From Hsuehochloa calcarea (lineage: Eukaryota; Streptophyta; Magnoliopsida; Poales; Poaceae): a stretch of 64,000 bases of DNA. Below, piece by piece: positions 48,834 to 61,125 of this stretch; position 1 is the first letter of the stretch; every line of letters begins with the position of its first letter. The stretch is taken from contig CM070601.1 of NCBI GenBank assembly GCA_036346395.1, forward strand, positions 12,335,763 to 12,399,762, written 5' to 3'. The notes under the pieces were generated by a model that saw nothing but the letters and a program-made list of their open reading frames with translations, was not told where the DNA came from and made no database searches. Both the position numbers and the translations under genes were made by a program.

Positions 48834-48966
48834 TGTTAGAGATATAGTTAGAGATATGATTTGTTAGAGATATGATTTGATTGATTTGGTTTCCTTATCT
48901 GTAACATGTATTGTATTATATATTCTGGCCGGTTGGCCCCTGATAATATAAGTTGCTATTCCAACA
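48834..48966 (+). repeat. 3' LTR, 133 bp, with 16-bp internal duplication
   Basis: Same as the 5' LTR except that GTTAGAGATATGATTT is present once more. Confidence 0.95.
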
Positions 48967-48971
48967 GGGTT

Positions 48972-49687
48972 GACCCTAACTATGCTCCGCCCTGCGGACG
49001 AATGCTTCTGTATTGCATCGAATGAAAATTATTCAGAATTTAAAAATGCAGACAACAATGCATGCTGAAAACTGTAGTTGCAAAACAACCATTCTGGAAA
49101 ACTGCTGCGCAACTCATGTACCACAGCCGGATTAATGGAGTAGGAACTGCGTTGCCGGTACAGTCAAGTCGTGCTCCGTCTGCTCGGGTCATGTGACAAT
49201 CACATGCGCAAGCTTGCTTAAGCTGCCGTTTTCGTACGACAGTTTTAGAAAATCACAAGTGTCACATGGGAGCCGCATCTGAACACAGCTAGCCTCCTCG
49301 CTACCTCATGGCTCCTGCTACTTGGTGCTATCTTTATGCTATTATGTGCGCAGGGACAGCTCCATTTTATTTCAGAATTCTGACAAGAGATAAGAGATTC
49401 CTATATGGATTATTGCTGTTGCCATGTTTGTTTCATAGAAGGATTAGTCATGTATTGTCAATCAGTTTCAAGTAAAAATCATGCATTGTCAAGACAAGAA
49501 ATTGCATCCATGGCTTATAACTGGATAACATATACTGTATTTTCAGGACAAAACTTTTTTTTGCTCAATTGAAACTGAAGCATATTTCTGTCATGTGCCA
49601 CCACAAAGAAACCGAGCTTCAAGTTTTGTCTAGTATCCTAACAAACTATGAGATGTCTTTAAATAATTCTAGGATGTACATTATTAT
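48972..49687. other. No supported gene (between copia element and solo LTR)
   Basis: Mixed-composition spacer with no open frame of note and no recognised RNA gene. Confidence 0.4.
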
Positions 49688-49822
49688 TGTTATGAATATA
49701 TTATGTATCTATTGAAGAGGCCCAATGGCCAATATATATAGGAGTACAAAAGGCATATATCATATATAGATAAGGTATATAAGAGTCCATATTCTAACTC
49801 CTATTCTAACATATCTCTAACA
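49688..49822 (-). mobile_element. Solo LTR of a short-LTR copia element, 135 bp
   Basis: On the minus strand it reads TGTTAGAGATATGTTAGA through to TATTCATAACA. It is flanked by the identical 5-mer ATTAT (49683-49687 and 49823-49827). Length, TG/CA ends and the TATATTGGCC-type block resemble the 117-bp LTRs at 43806 and 48834. A single LTR with an intact TSD is the product of recombination between the two LTRs of a full element. Confidence 0.8.
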
Positions 49823-50773
49823 ATTATGTATTCTATCTACAAGCTAGCTTCATTAGAAGGATCCTAGTCATCCCAGGGACAATAAATCATATCCAGGATA
49901 TCTGAATAACATTTTATTGTTTATTTATTTATTAAAGGGTGCTTATCTCCCTCGATTTCAATTAGTGAAATCAGCTACAGTAGGCATCCCGGGTGACTCG
50001 AGCGCAGGCGGGCTAGGGGCACGCCGGCCCCCCACGCCAACTGAGCAGTTGCTAAATATTTTATTGCGCCATAGCCTATAGTTTTTGGCGATAAATCAAG
50101 CTATAGGCATTATGTAATAACTGTGAAATTGTGTGTGTAGTTATTTCATGATATAATTTTCATTTATACTCAAAAGAAATAACATCATAATTCAGTTTTG
50201 AGAAAGATTTAAATGTACACTTTTGTGATTATTTTAATTTCTAAAACAATTATAGTACAAAAATAATATATATACTAGGCATATTTAGAACTACAAACAA
50301 CATGATTATAATCTCAAATACACATATCTCATACACACACACGCTAATGAAGCAAAGCCTAGAACAAGAATTCTACTAACAAAAGTAGAAAGGATCATCA
50401 TCACATGACTAAATTCCAGCAAACAAGATTTAGCCATGACAAAGGAGATCACCGTAACTTACAGAGAATCGCTCCAGTGATGGTCGCGATAGAGTCGGAT
50501 GAGAAGACGACGCGAAGCCGATGATGAAGGAAGCCATGAGCATTATGATGAACGCTTCTCAAAAACTTGATTCACCCCAACCCGTGCAGAATCACGAGGG
50601 ATGTTGGCCCCGGAGACACTACTCTCCCCGCGACGGTGCACGCCGGCACATAGATGTAGTAGTCAAGGTAGCGCAACACAGAGGAGTAGGGAAAAGATCA
50701 GAGGGGGTTCTCTTTCGTTTCACCAATGAATGGAGATGTCTCTCCTTCGTATAGAACCCAGCGACACGGAATG
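49823..50773. other. No supported gene
   Basis: AT-rich spacer. An open frame at 50521-50754 on the plus strand has no recognisable domain. Confidence 0.4.
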
Positions 50774-51270
50774 AAATTCCCACGATCACTCCACGAAACG
50801 TTTTTGGAAACCACATTAAACATCATTAATGTGTGCCATAATAACCCAGCAAAATGAGCGTGATTCAAATGTTCGGTTTGAACTGTGGTTATTCTGTTCC
50901 TAATTCGTATACATGTAGATGTCATGTCATCATGCACGATTACGAGGTGCAAAAAGAAGCAGCAACCTCACACGTCTCTCCTTCAAATAGGACACAACAA
51001 CATGAAAGGAAATTCCCACAATTACCCTGCAAAATATTTTTGGAAACTAAGGAAATTCCCACAATTACCCTGCAGAACGCTTTTGGAAACCATATTAAAC
51101 ATCATTAATGCATGCCATAACATTCCAGCTAGAATGAGCATGATTCAAATGTTCGGTTTGAATCGTGGTCATTATGTTCCTAATTCGTATACACGTAAAT
51201 GTCATGTCATCATGCATGGTTATAACTTATGAGGTGCAAAAAGAAATAGCAGCATCACACCGAATAAATA
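50774..51270. repeat. Tandem duplication, offset 279 bp
   Basis: The block from GAAATTCCCACGATCACTCC through AAATGTTCGGTTTGAA to GAGGTGCAAAAAGAA recurs 279 bp later with scattered changes. The word TTAAACATCATTAATG is at 50816 and 51095. Confidence 0.9.
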
Positions 51271-53940
51271 CGAAATGACCAGCCCATTCACGCACATGTC
51301 GCGTGCACGGGGGCAAGGTGAACGAGCGAACGACTGCATGTTCTTCTTTTACTTGCTTCAACTAGGTAAGACTAACTCTAATTTTCTCTCACCTAGACTA
51401 CTGAGATAGTACTAATTTATGAATACTGTTATTTTAGCCAAACCCATAAACTCTAACAGAGCCAAATTAAACGCTAAGTAACAAAAACTACCAGGAAGGA
51501 GGAATGCGTTTAACCGTAAGGACTTTCTTTAACGGAAGGTCTGTGTTTAAATATTATTATATTTTGCACTGCGAACTACGTGACCATGTGATCTGGCTGA
51601 TGCACTATACAATGCCGAAATATCTAAAAAGAACAGCATCAATATTTCATTTCACGTATTGCAAACTTCACATAATCTACTCTCCATTGACTGCAAAAAA
51701 ATCATTTTGTATTCGGGAGGACAGCAAGCATGCACCACAATAACCAATTAGTGATAAGCTTAAACTCATGGACAAAATGTACGCATGCCAGTTAATGTAC
51801 AGGAAATTTTGTTTTTAGCTCTGCTCGGTTGCACAAACAGCTTAGCTACATTTGACCACGACAAACAAGTGCTTGCTTCTATGTTCTAGCATGCTAGCAT
51901 CCCACGATCTGATGATCAATGAGATTTTACTCCACCGACCCGCACGCAGAGCAAAAACTAGTTTATCACAAGGTAACTGTAGGGGTAGCATTTGCTATTT
52001 GATTAAATGGAACATTTCAGGCACATGCACACTACAATGGTTAGAGCATGTGTCCCCAGAAGAGAATCGAGAGTTTAACCTCGAGCTCACTCAATTTGTG
52101 CGTGCACGTCTGGTGGAGGGGTCTCATGTGGTGACGGAGTTTGAGCAAAACATCAAAAGGAATTAAAGATCAAAGCAAATTTAGAAGCTTACTGCTGGTT
52201 GTACGCACTGTGCAACATACAAACTTGGCTCTTTGACTGTCGGTTGTGCATCTGTTGTCACCACCGTCCGGTCGCGGCAAGTCTGCTACACACCAGTGCC
52301 TTGTCACCTCGTCTGCTGCTTCTGTGCTTCGCCACTGCATGATTGAAGTTGATGTCTTACTAAGTAGTATCATAACTAGTAGCAGACAGCGACAATGGAC
52401 CTTCTAGATCGACCCTACCTAACCAAATTAAGTCGGATGTGGACTGCATATATGCTATTAGTTTTTTGTGACTGTCTATGTGTAAGTTGCCTGCAAAATT
52501 ATTATTTTTCAGTCACTTGTTCACACCTTTAGGTTTCCATCTAACGACACGAAAAAATATTTAAAAACAAAAAAAAAATTCTATATTAGATAAAAATAAA
52601 TCTAGGTGAACCTCATAAATACAAAAAAAATACTAAAATAAATAGAACTAAAAGTTACAGTAGAGCTATGCTAAAATTGTACATCACTTAGTACTATAAT
52701 TTCATATTTATTACTGTATAACTGTAAATGATTGATAGATAATAAAATTTTAGATAACTAAAAATTAGTAAATTCATAATTTTATTTCTTTTGAAATATT
52801 GACGGGCCACAGTCCAAGTTTGCCGAGGGCATCCTCCCTCCCTGGTCTCGTGTGCTTGCTTCATTTTTTTGGGGTGAACTCAAGCGCCCTCCTCGGTTTC
52901 AGTCCGAGGCCGGCTATCTCCTTTAGCGAATGTCAGAGCTGCCGGGGCAAAGTTGTGATGTATTAATTAACTGCACGGCCGAGCCTAAAACCCTTGTTGA
53001 AAGGGTCAATTAGGCCGGGCCATTACTACCACTAGCCAGATTAGGTTAGATCGCCCATGGGCCATGCTCACCTGAGTTTGGGGCCATCTTGCAGATGGCA
53101 ATGGAAAAGTCCCTTTTAAGCACGTGAAGTAGGGACAACTTGAAACGCGACTTATCCATACGGGCTCCTCGTCACCCTACCTGCAGAAACTCTGTAATCT
53201 TACGACAAAAGTATTGTTGTTGATTAACATGATGCATTTGATGCAAGCACAGTGTCGATTAGTGGCAGGTGGTTGCGTATTTGCACCAGGATCCGGATAC
53301 CGTTTTGTGAGGAGATAAACAGTACTTGCAGTGCGCGATTAATCTGGATCTTCAGTTTTCGATCAAGCGGTATAGATCGCTTCTAATGCCATACTATTGA
53401 ATAATATTATTGAATGTAGAGGATCCCAATTCGCATCTTAGATTTTTCTTTTCACTGTGCAAACTCGACCAGTAGCCCTACGAGTCGATCGCACCCAAGA
53501 ATTGACTGGCCTGTCTTGTACTCTTGTGTCAGCTTCCGAGAGCTAATTGTAGCCACTAATTCACTGAAGCTGATGCTTCTCTCCTTGTCTATCTTCCCTT
53601 AGCCACAGATTATCACCTCTCTTTTTTTTTGTATCTTTTTTGCACAAAACTGAAGTTAACAGAGGTAACCAAAAAATTCTGAAGAGTCCAGATAACAATG
53701 CCTCATAGTAATAGTAAACGAATAATTGATAGTTAACAATGAATTAATACAGAATAAAAGCAGCAACATAACCCAGTTATCAGTTCTACTTCTACAGTCA
53801 CTGACATGTGGGGCAAATGACTTGTAACCCGACGCTTGACAAATTCAGCTCGTCGTTTCTGAAGAAAAAAACGACGATATCTACCATTCACCCGCAATCT
53901 CGGAGCCCGCGCGCCAGGTCACTTGCATCTTTAGTAACTG
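51271..53940. other. No supported gene (upstream of STN7)
   Basis: AT-rich spacer with small open frames (51504-51743 and 51852-52166 plus) without recognisable domains. A run of A/T-rich DNA with poly(A) tracts lies at 52550-52800. Confidence 0.4.
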
Positions 53941-53955
53941 ACAGGTGGACCCAAT

Positions 53956-53965
53956 GCCACGTGGC
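53956..53965. promoter_or_regulatory. Perfect G-box palindrome upstream of STN7
   Basis: GCCACGTGGC, 121 bp before the STN7 ATG. CACGTG G-boxes bind bZIP and bHLH factors (HY5, PIFs) and are common in light-regulated photosynthesis promoters; use in this gene is inference. Confidence 0.5.
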
Positions 53966-54086
53966 AAGCCATTCTGATCCCACACGTTCGAATTATCTCG
54001 CGACGATAGTTCGTAAAACAAAACGTACACAAGAATAAATGGTGTGAGCCGTAGTTTTGAACAAGAAAAAATAAAAGAAAAACAGA

Positions 54087-57000
54087 ATGGCCACGGGTAG
54101 CCTTGGCCTCTCCACCTCCTTCCTCCCCGGCCACGACACCCTCCTCCGCCGCCGGCGTCGGCTGCCGCGGAGCCCCACCGCGTCGTTCCGGCCGGTGACG
54201 GCGGAGCTTGGCGCGGACCTGGGGCGGCAGCTGGTGGAGGCGGTGGGCGTGGGGCTCCCCTGCACCGTGATGGCCTGCGGCGACGTCATCTACCGCAGCA
54301 CGCTCCCCCGCAACGATGGCCTCACCATCACCGCCCCCGGCGTCGCGCTCGCCCTCGCCGCCGCGTCCTACCTCTGGTCCACCCCCGGCGTCGCCCCGGG
54401 CTTCTTCGACATGTTCGTCCTCGCATTCGCCGAGCGCCTCTTCCGCCCCACATTCCGCAAGGTGCGCGCTTCACACTTCCGAGCCCTAAGTCCTTTACGC
54501 TTCTTCCATTCGTGCTGATTTGGTTGATCGGGCAGGACGACTTCGTGCTCGGGAAGAAGCTCGGCGAGGGCGCATTCGGGGTCGTGTACAAGGCGTCGCT
54601 GGCTGACCCCAAAGCGGCGGAGAAGGTAAACACCAATACGCATCTGCATGTATAAACTTCAATTTTGTACTAGAATTTTGGTTGCTGATGATTGCTGCTT
54701 GCCTTAGTGGAGAAATTGGAGTGACCGGGTAAATTGAAGTGTTATGGACTTGACAAATTGAAGTTGCTCATGAAGGAAGTGAAAAATGTGTTTGTGAGAT
54801 GTGAGTACATGTTGATAGTATGCACCATGTAAACAAGGGGGGACTGTGCAATATTATGGTTGTTGTGATATGTAGATCAGTTGCGTAGTTTGTTGCTGAT
54901 ACAAAACTCAAAGATTTCAGGTGGATAGCTAAAAGCCTAAAACCCTATGAAAGTTTTGTGAAACAAGCTTTTGAAGAGCACTAAAAGAGTATAACGTATT
55001 CACTTTATTTATGTGTCATTGAAGTGGATGTGCTATAGGGCATGCATACTAATGGCTATGACTTGTTTTGTTCATCATGAAGCAAGGTGATGTGGTCGTG
55101 AAGAAGGCAACGGAGTATGGTGCGGTGGAGATATGGATGAATGAGCGCATCAGGAGGGCATGCGCTACCAGCTGTGCAGATTTTGTTTACGGCTTCCGTG
55201 AGGTATACTATCAATTGGGTGCTTATGTTGCAACTTGTTTTCCATCCTCTTATAGACTTAATTTTGTTTGCTTTAATTTGATTGGTTCGTAAAACTCACA
55301 TTGCATATTGCTTTCTAGAGCAAAGCTAAAGGTAAGGGAGCTGATGAATATTGGCTTATTTGGAGTTATGAAGGTGAGGATACGCTTTTTGATCTCATGC
55401 AAAGCAAGGAGTTCCCTTACAATGTAAGTGCTACCATCAGACTTGAATGATAATCTTAGGTCAATCGGGTTGCTTGCTTGCATTGACTTCAGTCAACCAG
55501 TTATTTTTCTTAGGTTTGTTATGCTATTTGCTTGTCTGCATCAACTGCTGTCAATGAACCGATTATAGCCACTTGATGATGAGAGTTCAATTACATTTGT
55601 TTGGAACTGTGTTAACGTACTGAGATGCACTAGAATGATGCAGTTAATTGGCCAGTTCTTGTCAACTTGATGGTGAGAGATCAGTTATATTTGTCCAGGA
55701 CTGTGCTACCTTACTGACCTAAACTGGAATTTTCGAGCTTATTAGGGGTCATTAGCTCTAGCTTATGATGAAATGCCTTACTAGAGGGCATGTAGGAACC
55801 GACTGCAGTTAGTGAGAACACTCAGATAGGCTCCTTTTATTAACTCCATCATTCTCATTGCATGGCAACCTTTTCTTTCTTCTCTCATCTATTTGTAAGG
55901 AGGCAGGTTAAGTCCATGTCATTCATTTCAACTCGACAGAAGTCGTAACAAAATTACATTTCCATGGAGTACTTCTTATTTAGTTAACACTTGACTGTTC
56001 AAATCTGTTTGCGGATAATCAGGGCGAGACAAAGATTCTTGGAGATGTTCAAGATTTGCCAAAGGGAATAGCGAGAGAGAATAAGATTATTCAAACAGTG
56101 ACGAGACAACTCTTATTTGCTCTTGATGGACTTCATTCGACGGGGATTGTCCACAGAGACATAAAACCCCAGAATGTGATATTTTCTGAAGGTAATAACC
56201 TACATATATATTGTTTGCAATCTCTTGCTAAAACATTTTGTACTGATCTTTTCAATTTTTGTCTACTGATAGGATCTCGTACCTTCAAAATTATTGATCT
56301 TGGAGCAGCAGCTGACTTACGAGTGGGCATCAATTATATTCCTAAGGAGTTCCTTCTGGATCCAAGGTACTCAAAGCTACCTTCATGATCAGGAACTGAA
56401 CTGCTGGCAGAAAAATTCCAAGATAACTGTTAGCTTTGGAAGTTTAGGGTATAATGTGCTAAAACATAGTTTGCTAGGGATTTGGTTGAAGCTTTATCAA
56501 TGCTTCGCAGGTATGCAGCTCCAGAGCAATATATCATGAGCACACAAACTCCCTCTGCTCCTTCTGCTCCAGTTGCAACTGCTTTATCTCCAGTCCTGTG
56601 GCAGGTATTCTTTAAATCCTTAACTAAACTGTTTTATTTTCTGTCAGTTCTCTAAGATAATTGCTTGAGCTAATGAAGCAATTTTTTCATTGACAGCTGA
56701 ACCTTCCTGACAGATTTGACATATATAGCTTGGGCCTCATATTCTTACAGATGGTATGTGATTGCAGGAAATTGTATTTATGTGTTTGCTACCTTTGTGT
56801 CCTTTTGTTTTAGTAACCCCATAGGGGCCAGGGTACCCTTTTGCATCAAAAAGTATTATACTGTATACCAAGCTATTACAATATAGGTGAAGAGCATGTA
56901 AATGTCTAGCACACGCTATGGAACCGCAGATTTTAGTTGCACTACAAGTCCTTCAACTATCCTCCCACTCTCCAAACTAACAGTGAAGCTTGTTATCTCT

Positions 57001-57958
57001 TGATTTGAATATCATAATACTTCTCCCCTCTATACTACATTGTTGTTTTGACAGTCTCTTCTGTTAACAAGTGTGAGCTGTAAGGATTGTTTTGTTAACT
57101 TTTTTTTTCAAAGCACTGCATGACTGCATCTTGATCTTGATTTTTATAGAGTTCCATAAAAATCATTGTAGTTGTTGATGCTCTTTAACACATCATTCTT
57201 TTGTAGGCATTTCCAGCATTGAGAACTGACAGTAGCCTCATACAATTTAACCGCCAACTGAAGAGATGCAACTACGACTTAGAAGCTTGGAGGAATTTGG
57301 TAGAACCACGAGCTACTCCAGAGCTTCGGAGGGGCTTTGACATCTTGGATTTAGATGGTGGTATTGGATGGGAACTTCTCACGTCGATGGTCCGGTACAA
57401 AGCGCGGCAGAGGACCAGTGCTAAGGCTGCATTGGTGCATCCGTATTTCAACCGTGAAGGGCTCCTTGGCCTCTCTGTCATGCAGAACTTGAGGCTGCAA
57501 CTGTTTCGTGCAACCCAAAAGGACTACAGCGAAGCAGCTCGGTGGGTCGTCGGCCTCATGGCAAGATCAGGAACGGAGACAGAAGGAGGCTTTACAGAAG
57601 CACAACTTCAAGAGCTTCGGGTTCGTATGTGTATGACATCATGACAAGAACATACTGGTCATTAAAGATAGGAGTAGTTGAAGCAGTTTACCGTCAAACA
57701 TTTCATTTCGTTTTCAGAATTCTGACCTGAGGGATGGTGGGATAAACATATGATTCGGTTAGGAGAACACTGACCACTTGTGTGTGTTTTTCTGTACAGG
57801 AAATCAAACCGAAGAAAGGCAGCGCTCAGCGGAACGTGCTTGCGTCCTTGCTGCGTGTGCAGCGAAAGATTGTGAGAACAATCAACGAGAGCATGGATGA
57901 GCTTAACAGCCAGCGCAAAAGCATCTGGTGGAGCCGGTGGATACCGAGGGAGGAGTAG
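54087..57958 (+). CDS. STN7: Serine/threonine-protein kinase STN7, chloroplastic
   Basis: Thylakoid kinase that phosphorylates light-harvesting complex II when plastoquinone is reduced, driving state transitions. Ten exons: 54087-54461, 54536-54625, 55083-55202, 55319-55423, 56023-56191, 56273-56366, 56511-56604, 56697-56753, 57207-57620, 57800-57958. All have GT-AG borders and keep one frame of 558 residues (Arabidopsis STN7 has 562). Residues 1 to about 40 are a transit peptide. The redox pair C59/C64 in PCTVMACGD is followed by a membrane segment (about 80-100). The kinase domain has the G-loop GEGAFGVV (135-142), Lys in VVVKK (about 162), HRDIKPQN (274-281) and DLG in place of DFG (about 295), as is usual in this family. 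The C-terminus ends WWSRWIPREE. The ATG is the first in the exon. A G-box lies upstream. No defect seen. Confidence 0.97.
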
Positions 57959-59723
57959 GCACTAGGCAGGCGCAGCTCTGTACATTGCCCATTTCTTCTG
58001 TAAAAACGTCGACTGTAGCAATGGTAATGGTATATCCTACTTGCTTTCTACCGCTGGTGAGTACAAATTGTCGATCGGAAAACTACTATAACATACCGAT
58101 ACGAAGATAGATGTACATATATATGTTTCACATGGAAGCAAAATTTTCGGAGACCCTTATCATAAGTTGATAGCTACTCGACTGTGCTTGATTAATTTGT
58201 GATGGCTTGCTGCTCTGGAAGTATATATCTTCTTCATGTGGTACAAGATTCCATGACAGGTCATTTATGCTCTGGTACTATCATTGGCATGTCAGTCTCT
58301 TAACTGCAGTAATGTTGGGAGTATCACCAAATGTAGACCGCACCTCGTGATGACTCGTGAAGAGTGAATTTCATGTCTCGGTTGTACCATTGTGGTCCTT
58401 CTCTTTTGTTGCATTTATCTTTGTGGTCCTCCATGGCCGAATTCTTGGCCATTCTCTGCCCAACGTGCCAACAGCCAACTACTAGTCACCCATGTGACTA
58501 CTGACTATCTGAAATATTATGATCTTATCTAGCTACTGGTGGACCATATTGAGATGCTATGATAACTTGCAACTTTGCGTGTACCCGGAAGGTCCAAGGA
58601 GTGGAGCATCGTGTAGAGTTTGGAGTGCATAGAAGATCCTGTCAAGTACCAAGTAAAAGCCCACAAGAGTTTTGCCCTGCCCAACGCACGGCCAGAGGAG
58701 CACAGGGGGCCCTCTTTATATTCTCGGAATGGGCTATTGGACGGCTGGACATGGTCCACAACGTGGCAATACATGCAACTATGCAAGTTGGGCTATTTCA
58801 AGCATAGCATAAGATTTCGTACACAATTATGTTGTTTGCTTTGTAGTATTGTGTTGTTTGTTTGATTTGTTTAACTTTGTCGTGTTTTCGCAGGTATAAT
58901 ATTGTCGAACGAACCTTGCATGTATGCAATAGCTCGGCAAATCATGCACTAACAGCCAAAGTGCATCTAGATAGAGTTTAGGCAGACAATTATTGTGGAA
59001 CAAAAATGTTGACCAGCTAGCACAAGATTAGCAACAATCATGAACTCATGGTTGCTTATAAACCTGAATTTGGTAGAGAGCAATGATTAGGTAAACTGGA
59101 AGGCAGTAATGGGCTCCAAACCTTTTAGTAATCCTTCGTCTTTATTGAGCGTGGAATGATCATATGGCAACGCTGGTAGCTACTACATCTGATTTTAAAT
59201 ATAAGTTGTTTTATAATCATGTCAGTCAAATATTTTTAGATTTAACCATCAATATATATAGAAAAATAGTATGGTACTCCTACGAGTACGTACTCACTTC
59301 TCATATACCACTTAGATAGTATGATGATACATTTTTATCAATATGAGCATACTCCAATAATGATTATAAGATACATCAAAGTGAGTTCCATGTAAAATTT
59401 CATTAAGTCTACCTTTTTATAGTAAAATTTGTGTATATGCTTATTTTATATATGAAAAGGGGTATATATAAAAAATAAAGGACTTCAATGGAATTTTTTT
59501 GATCAAGTCACATTAGAGTATCTTATAATTGGTATTTAAGTATACTGAAAGTGGTAAAAGTATAATATATTCATTTAAGTGTTATATTGGAAGTAGGAAT
59601 ACATACTCCCAAGAGTACGAAACGAGCACACACACACACACTACTACTCCCAGGTGTAGTTACTCTCATTATATCTACCGTCCATCTTTCTCGGACACCA
59701 CATACTTGATTAGATCATTGGGT

Positions 59724-59954
59724 CGGATACCACTCCATAATAGTCACTAGCAACCCAGTAACATGCAACGTAATTTTCGGATACCACTCCATAACAGTCA
59801 TTAACAACACGATAACATGCAATGTAATTTTTTGCCTTGCATAAGACAATTAGAATTAATATGCAACCCCATATATCACTCCTAACACTCCATATTTTTC
59901 GGATACCACCCTGTAATAGTCACTAGCCCATGTGGTAACATGCAACAGAATTTT
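59724..59954. repeat. 54-bp repeat, three copies
   Basis: Copies at 59724 and 59778 are in tandem. A third, more diverged, starts at 59900. Each has CGGATACCACTCCATAA followed by GTAACATGCAACGTAATTTT-like sequence. Confidence 0.88.
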
Positions 59955-60118
59955 ATGGGTGGGTGGGTAGCTACACCATGAGAGAAGAAATGATGGATTG
60001 ATGGGTGGGTGATTCGGTTCAAATATAGTTTTTGGTTCATTAGCATGAGACATAGCAGTAGATGGTGACATGTTTGTACACATAACTAAAGAGACACGAA
60101 CAAGTGTAGATTATAAAA

Positions 60119-60412
60119 TAGTGGTATACATACCATGGAGTATGTATACCCTGGTGATTGTATATACCAGGAATGGTAGTATGTATACCATGGAGTATGT
60201 ACATTATGAAAAGTAGTATATATACCATGACTTGGAGTATATACACCATGGAGTTTGTATATACCCCATGCTCAATTTGCCATGAATGGGCGTATGTATA
60301 CCATTGTGTTTGTATATACCATGAATGAGAGTATATATACAATGGATTATGTAGATTTTTTAATGTAGTATATATACCATGAATATGAGTATATAAACCG
60401 TGGAGTTTGGAC
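60119..60412. repeat. Degenerate minisatellite of GTATATATACCATGGAGTAT words
   Basis: At least eight imperfect copies, many partly self-complementary (GTATA...TATAC), at irregular 25-45 bp spacing. Confidence 0.8.
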
Positions 60413-61051
60413 ATCACCATTGGCACCAAAATCCCGGACAAATCAAAGCTCCAACATGCACATCTGCATTCCAGGATTCAATCACCAAAATCCAAAAAAA
60501 AAAAAGGCAAGCGATCGGTCAGTTGAAAAAACAAAACACCCGAAAAGTTAGCTAGAATTAAACGCCGGATAGGTATTGGTTCGGATCTCTCTCCTATCCA
60601 TGATTTTATCCCCCCACATATATATGTAATTAACACAATTGACAACATGTAAATTGGTATCACCAAATCCACCAAGAAATATACTTTCATAATATATAAT
60701 TATTTTTATTATTGAAAACAATATATTTCCATAGAAATCGATGATCAAAGTATCATTTTGGAAACTATGTCAATGTCCAAAATGACTTATATTTTGAATC
60801 AGACAAAGTAATAATTTGCCATCGGATTGTTCATTATTCATGTTGCCCTTATTCAAAAGTATTTTGTTTGTAAAGTAAATAACATAAAAACTAAGACCGG
60901 TACGGTTTTTTTGACAAAAATAAAATAAAATTGAACAATTGCTTTCATGCAAACATCATTAGAAGTTGTGTCACATTCTTTTCAAGACGTTTATCCCGCT
61001 ATTCTAGTTCTTTTAATAACAAGAAAATGAACATGCAGACAAATACTAGCT

Positions 61052-61125
61052 AGTCATTTTTCTTCTTTTAAAATGATTGTTCATTTTCTTCTTTTAAAAT
61101 GTATGTTCATTTTCTTCTTTTATCA
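61052..61125. repeat. Short tandem repeat TTCATTTTCTTCTTTTAAAATG
   Basis: Three near-copies of a unit of about 30 bp that begins TCATTTTTCTTC/TCATTTTCTTC, starting near 61054. Confidence 0.8.

Larger units (their letters stand above)
43806..48966 (+). mobile_element. Copia element with very short LTRs, degenerate
   Basis: LTRs run from TGTTAGAGATATAG to CTATTCCAACA (43806-43922 and 48834-48966). The perfect 5-bp duplication GGGTT flanks them (43801-43805 and 48967-48971). The primer-binding site TGGTATCAGAGC (43923-43934) fits initiator Met-tRNA, and a polypurine tract GAGGGGGGG lies just before the 3' LTR. The two LTRs are almost identical, except that the 3' one carries a 16-bp tandem duplication. 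The genes are nevertheless full of frameshifts. Confidence 0.95.

Noticed and set aside
50521..50754. 77-codon open frame on the plus strand
   Set aside because: No similarity I recognise; it sits in repeat-rich spacer.
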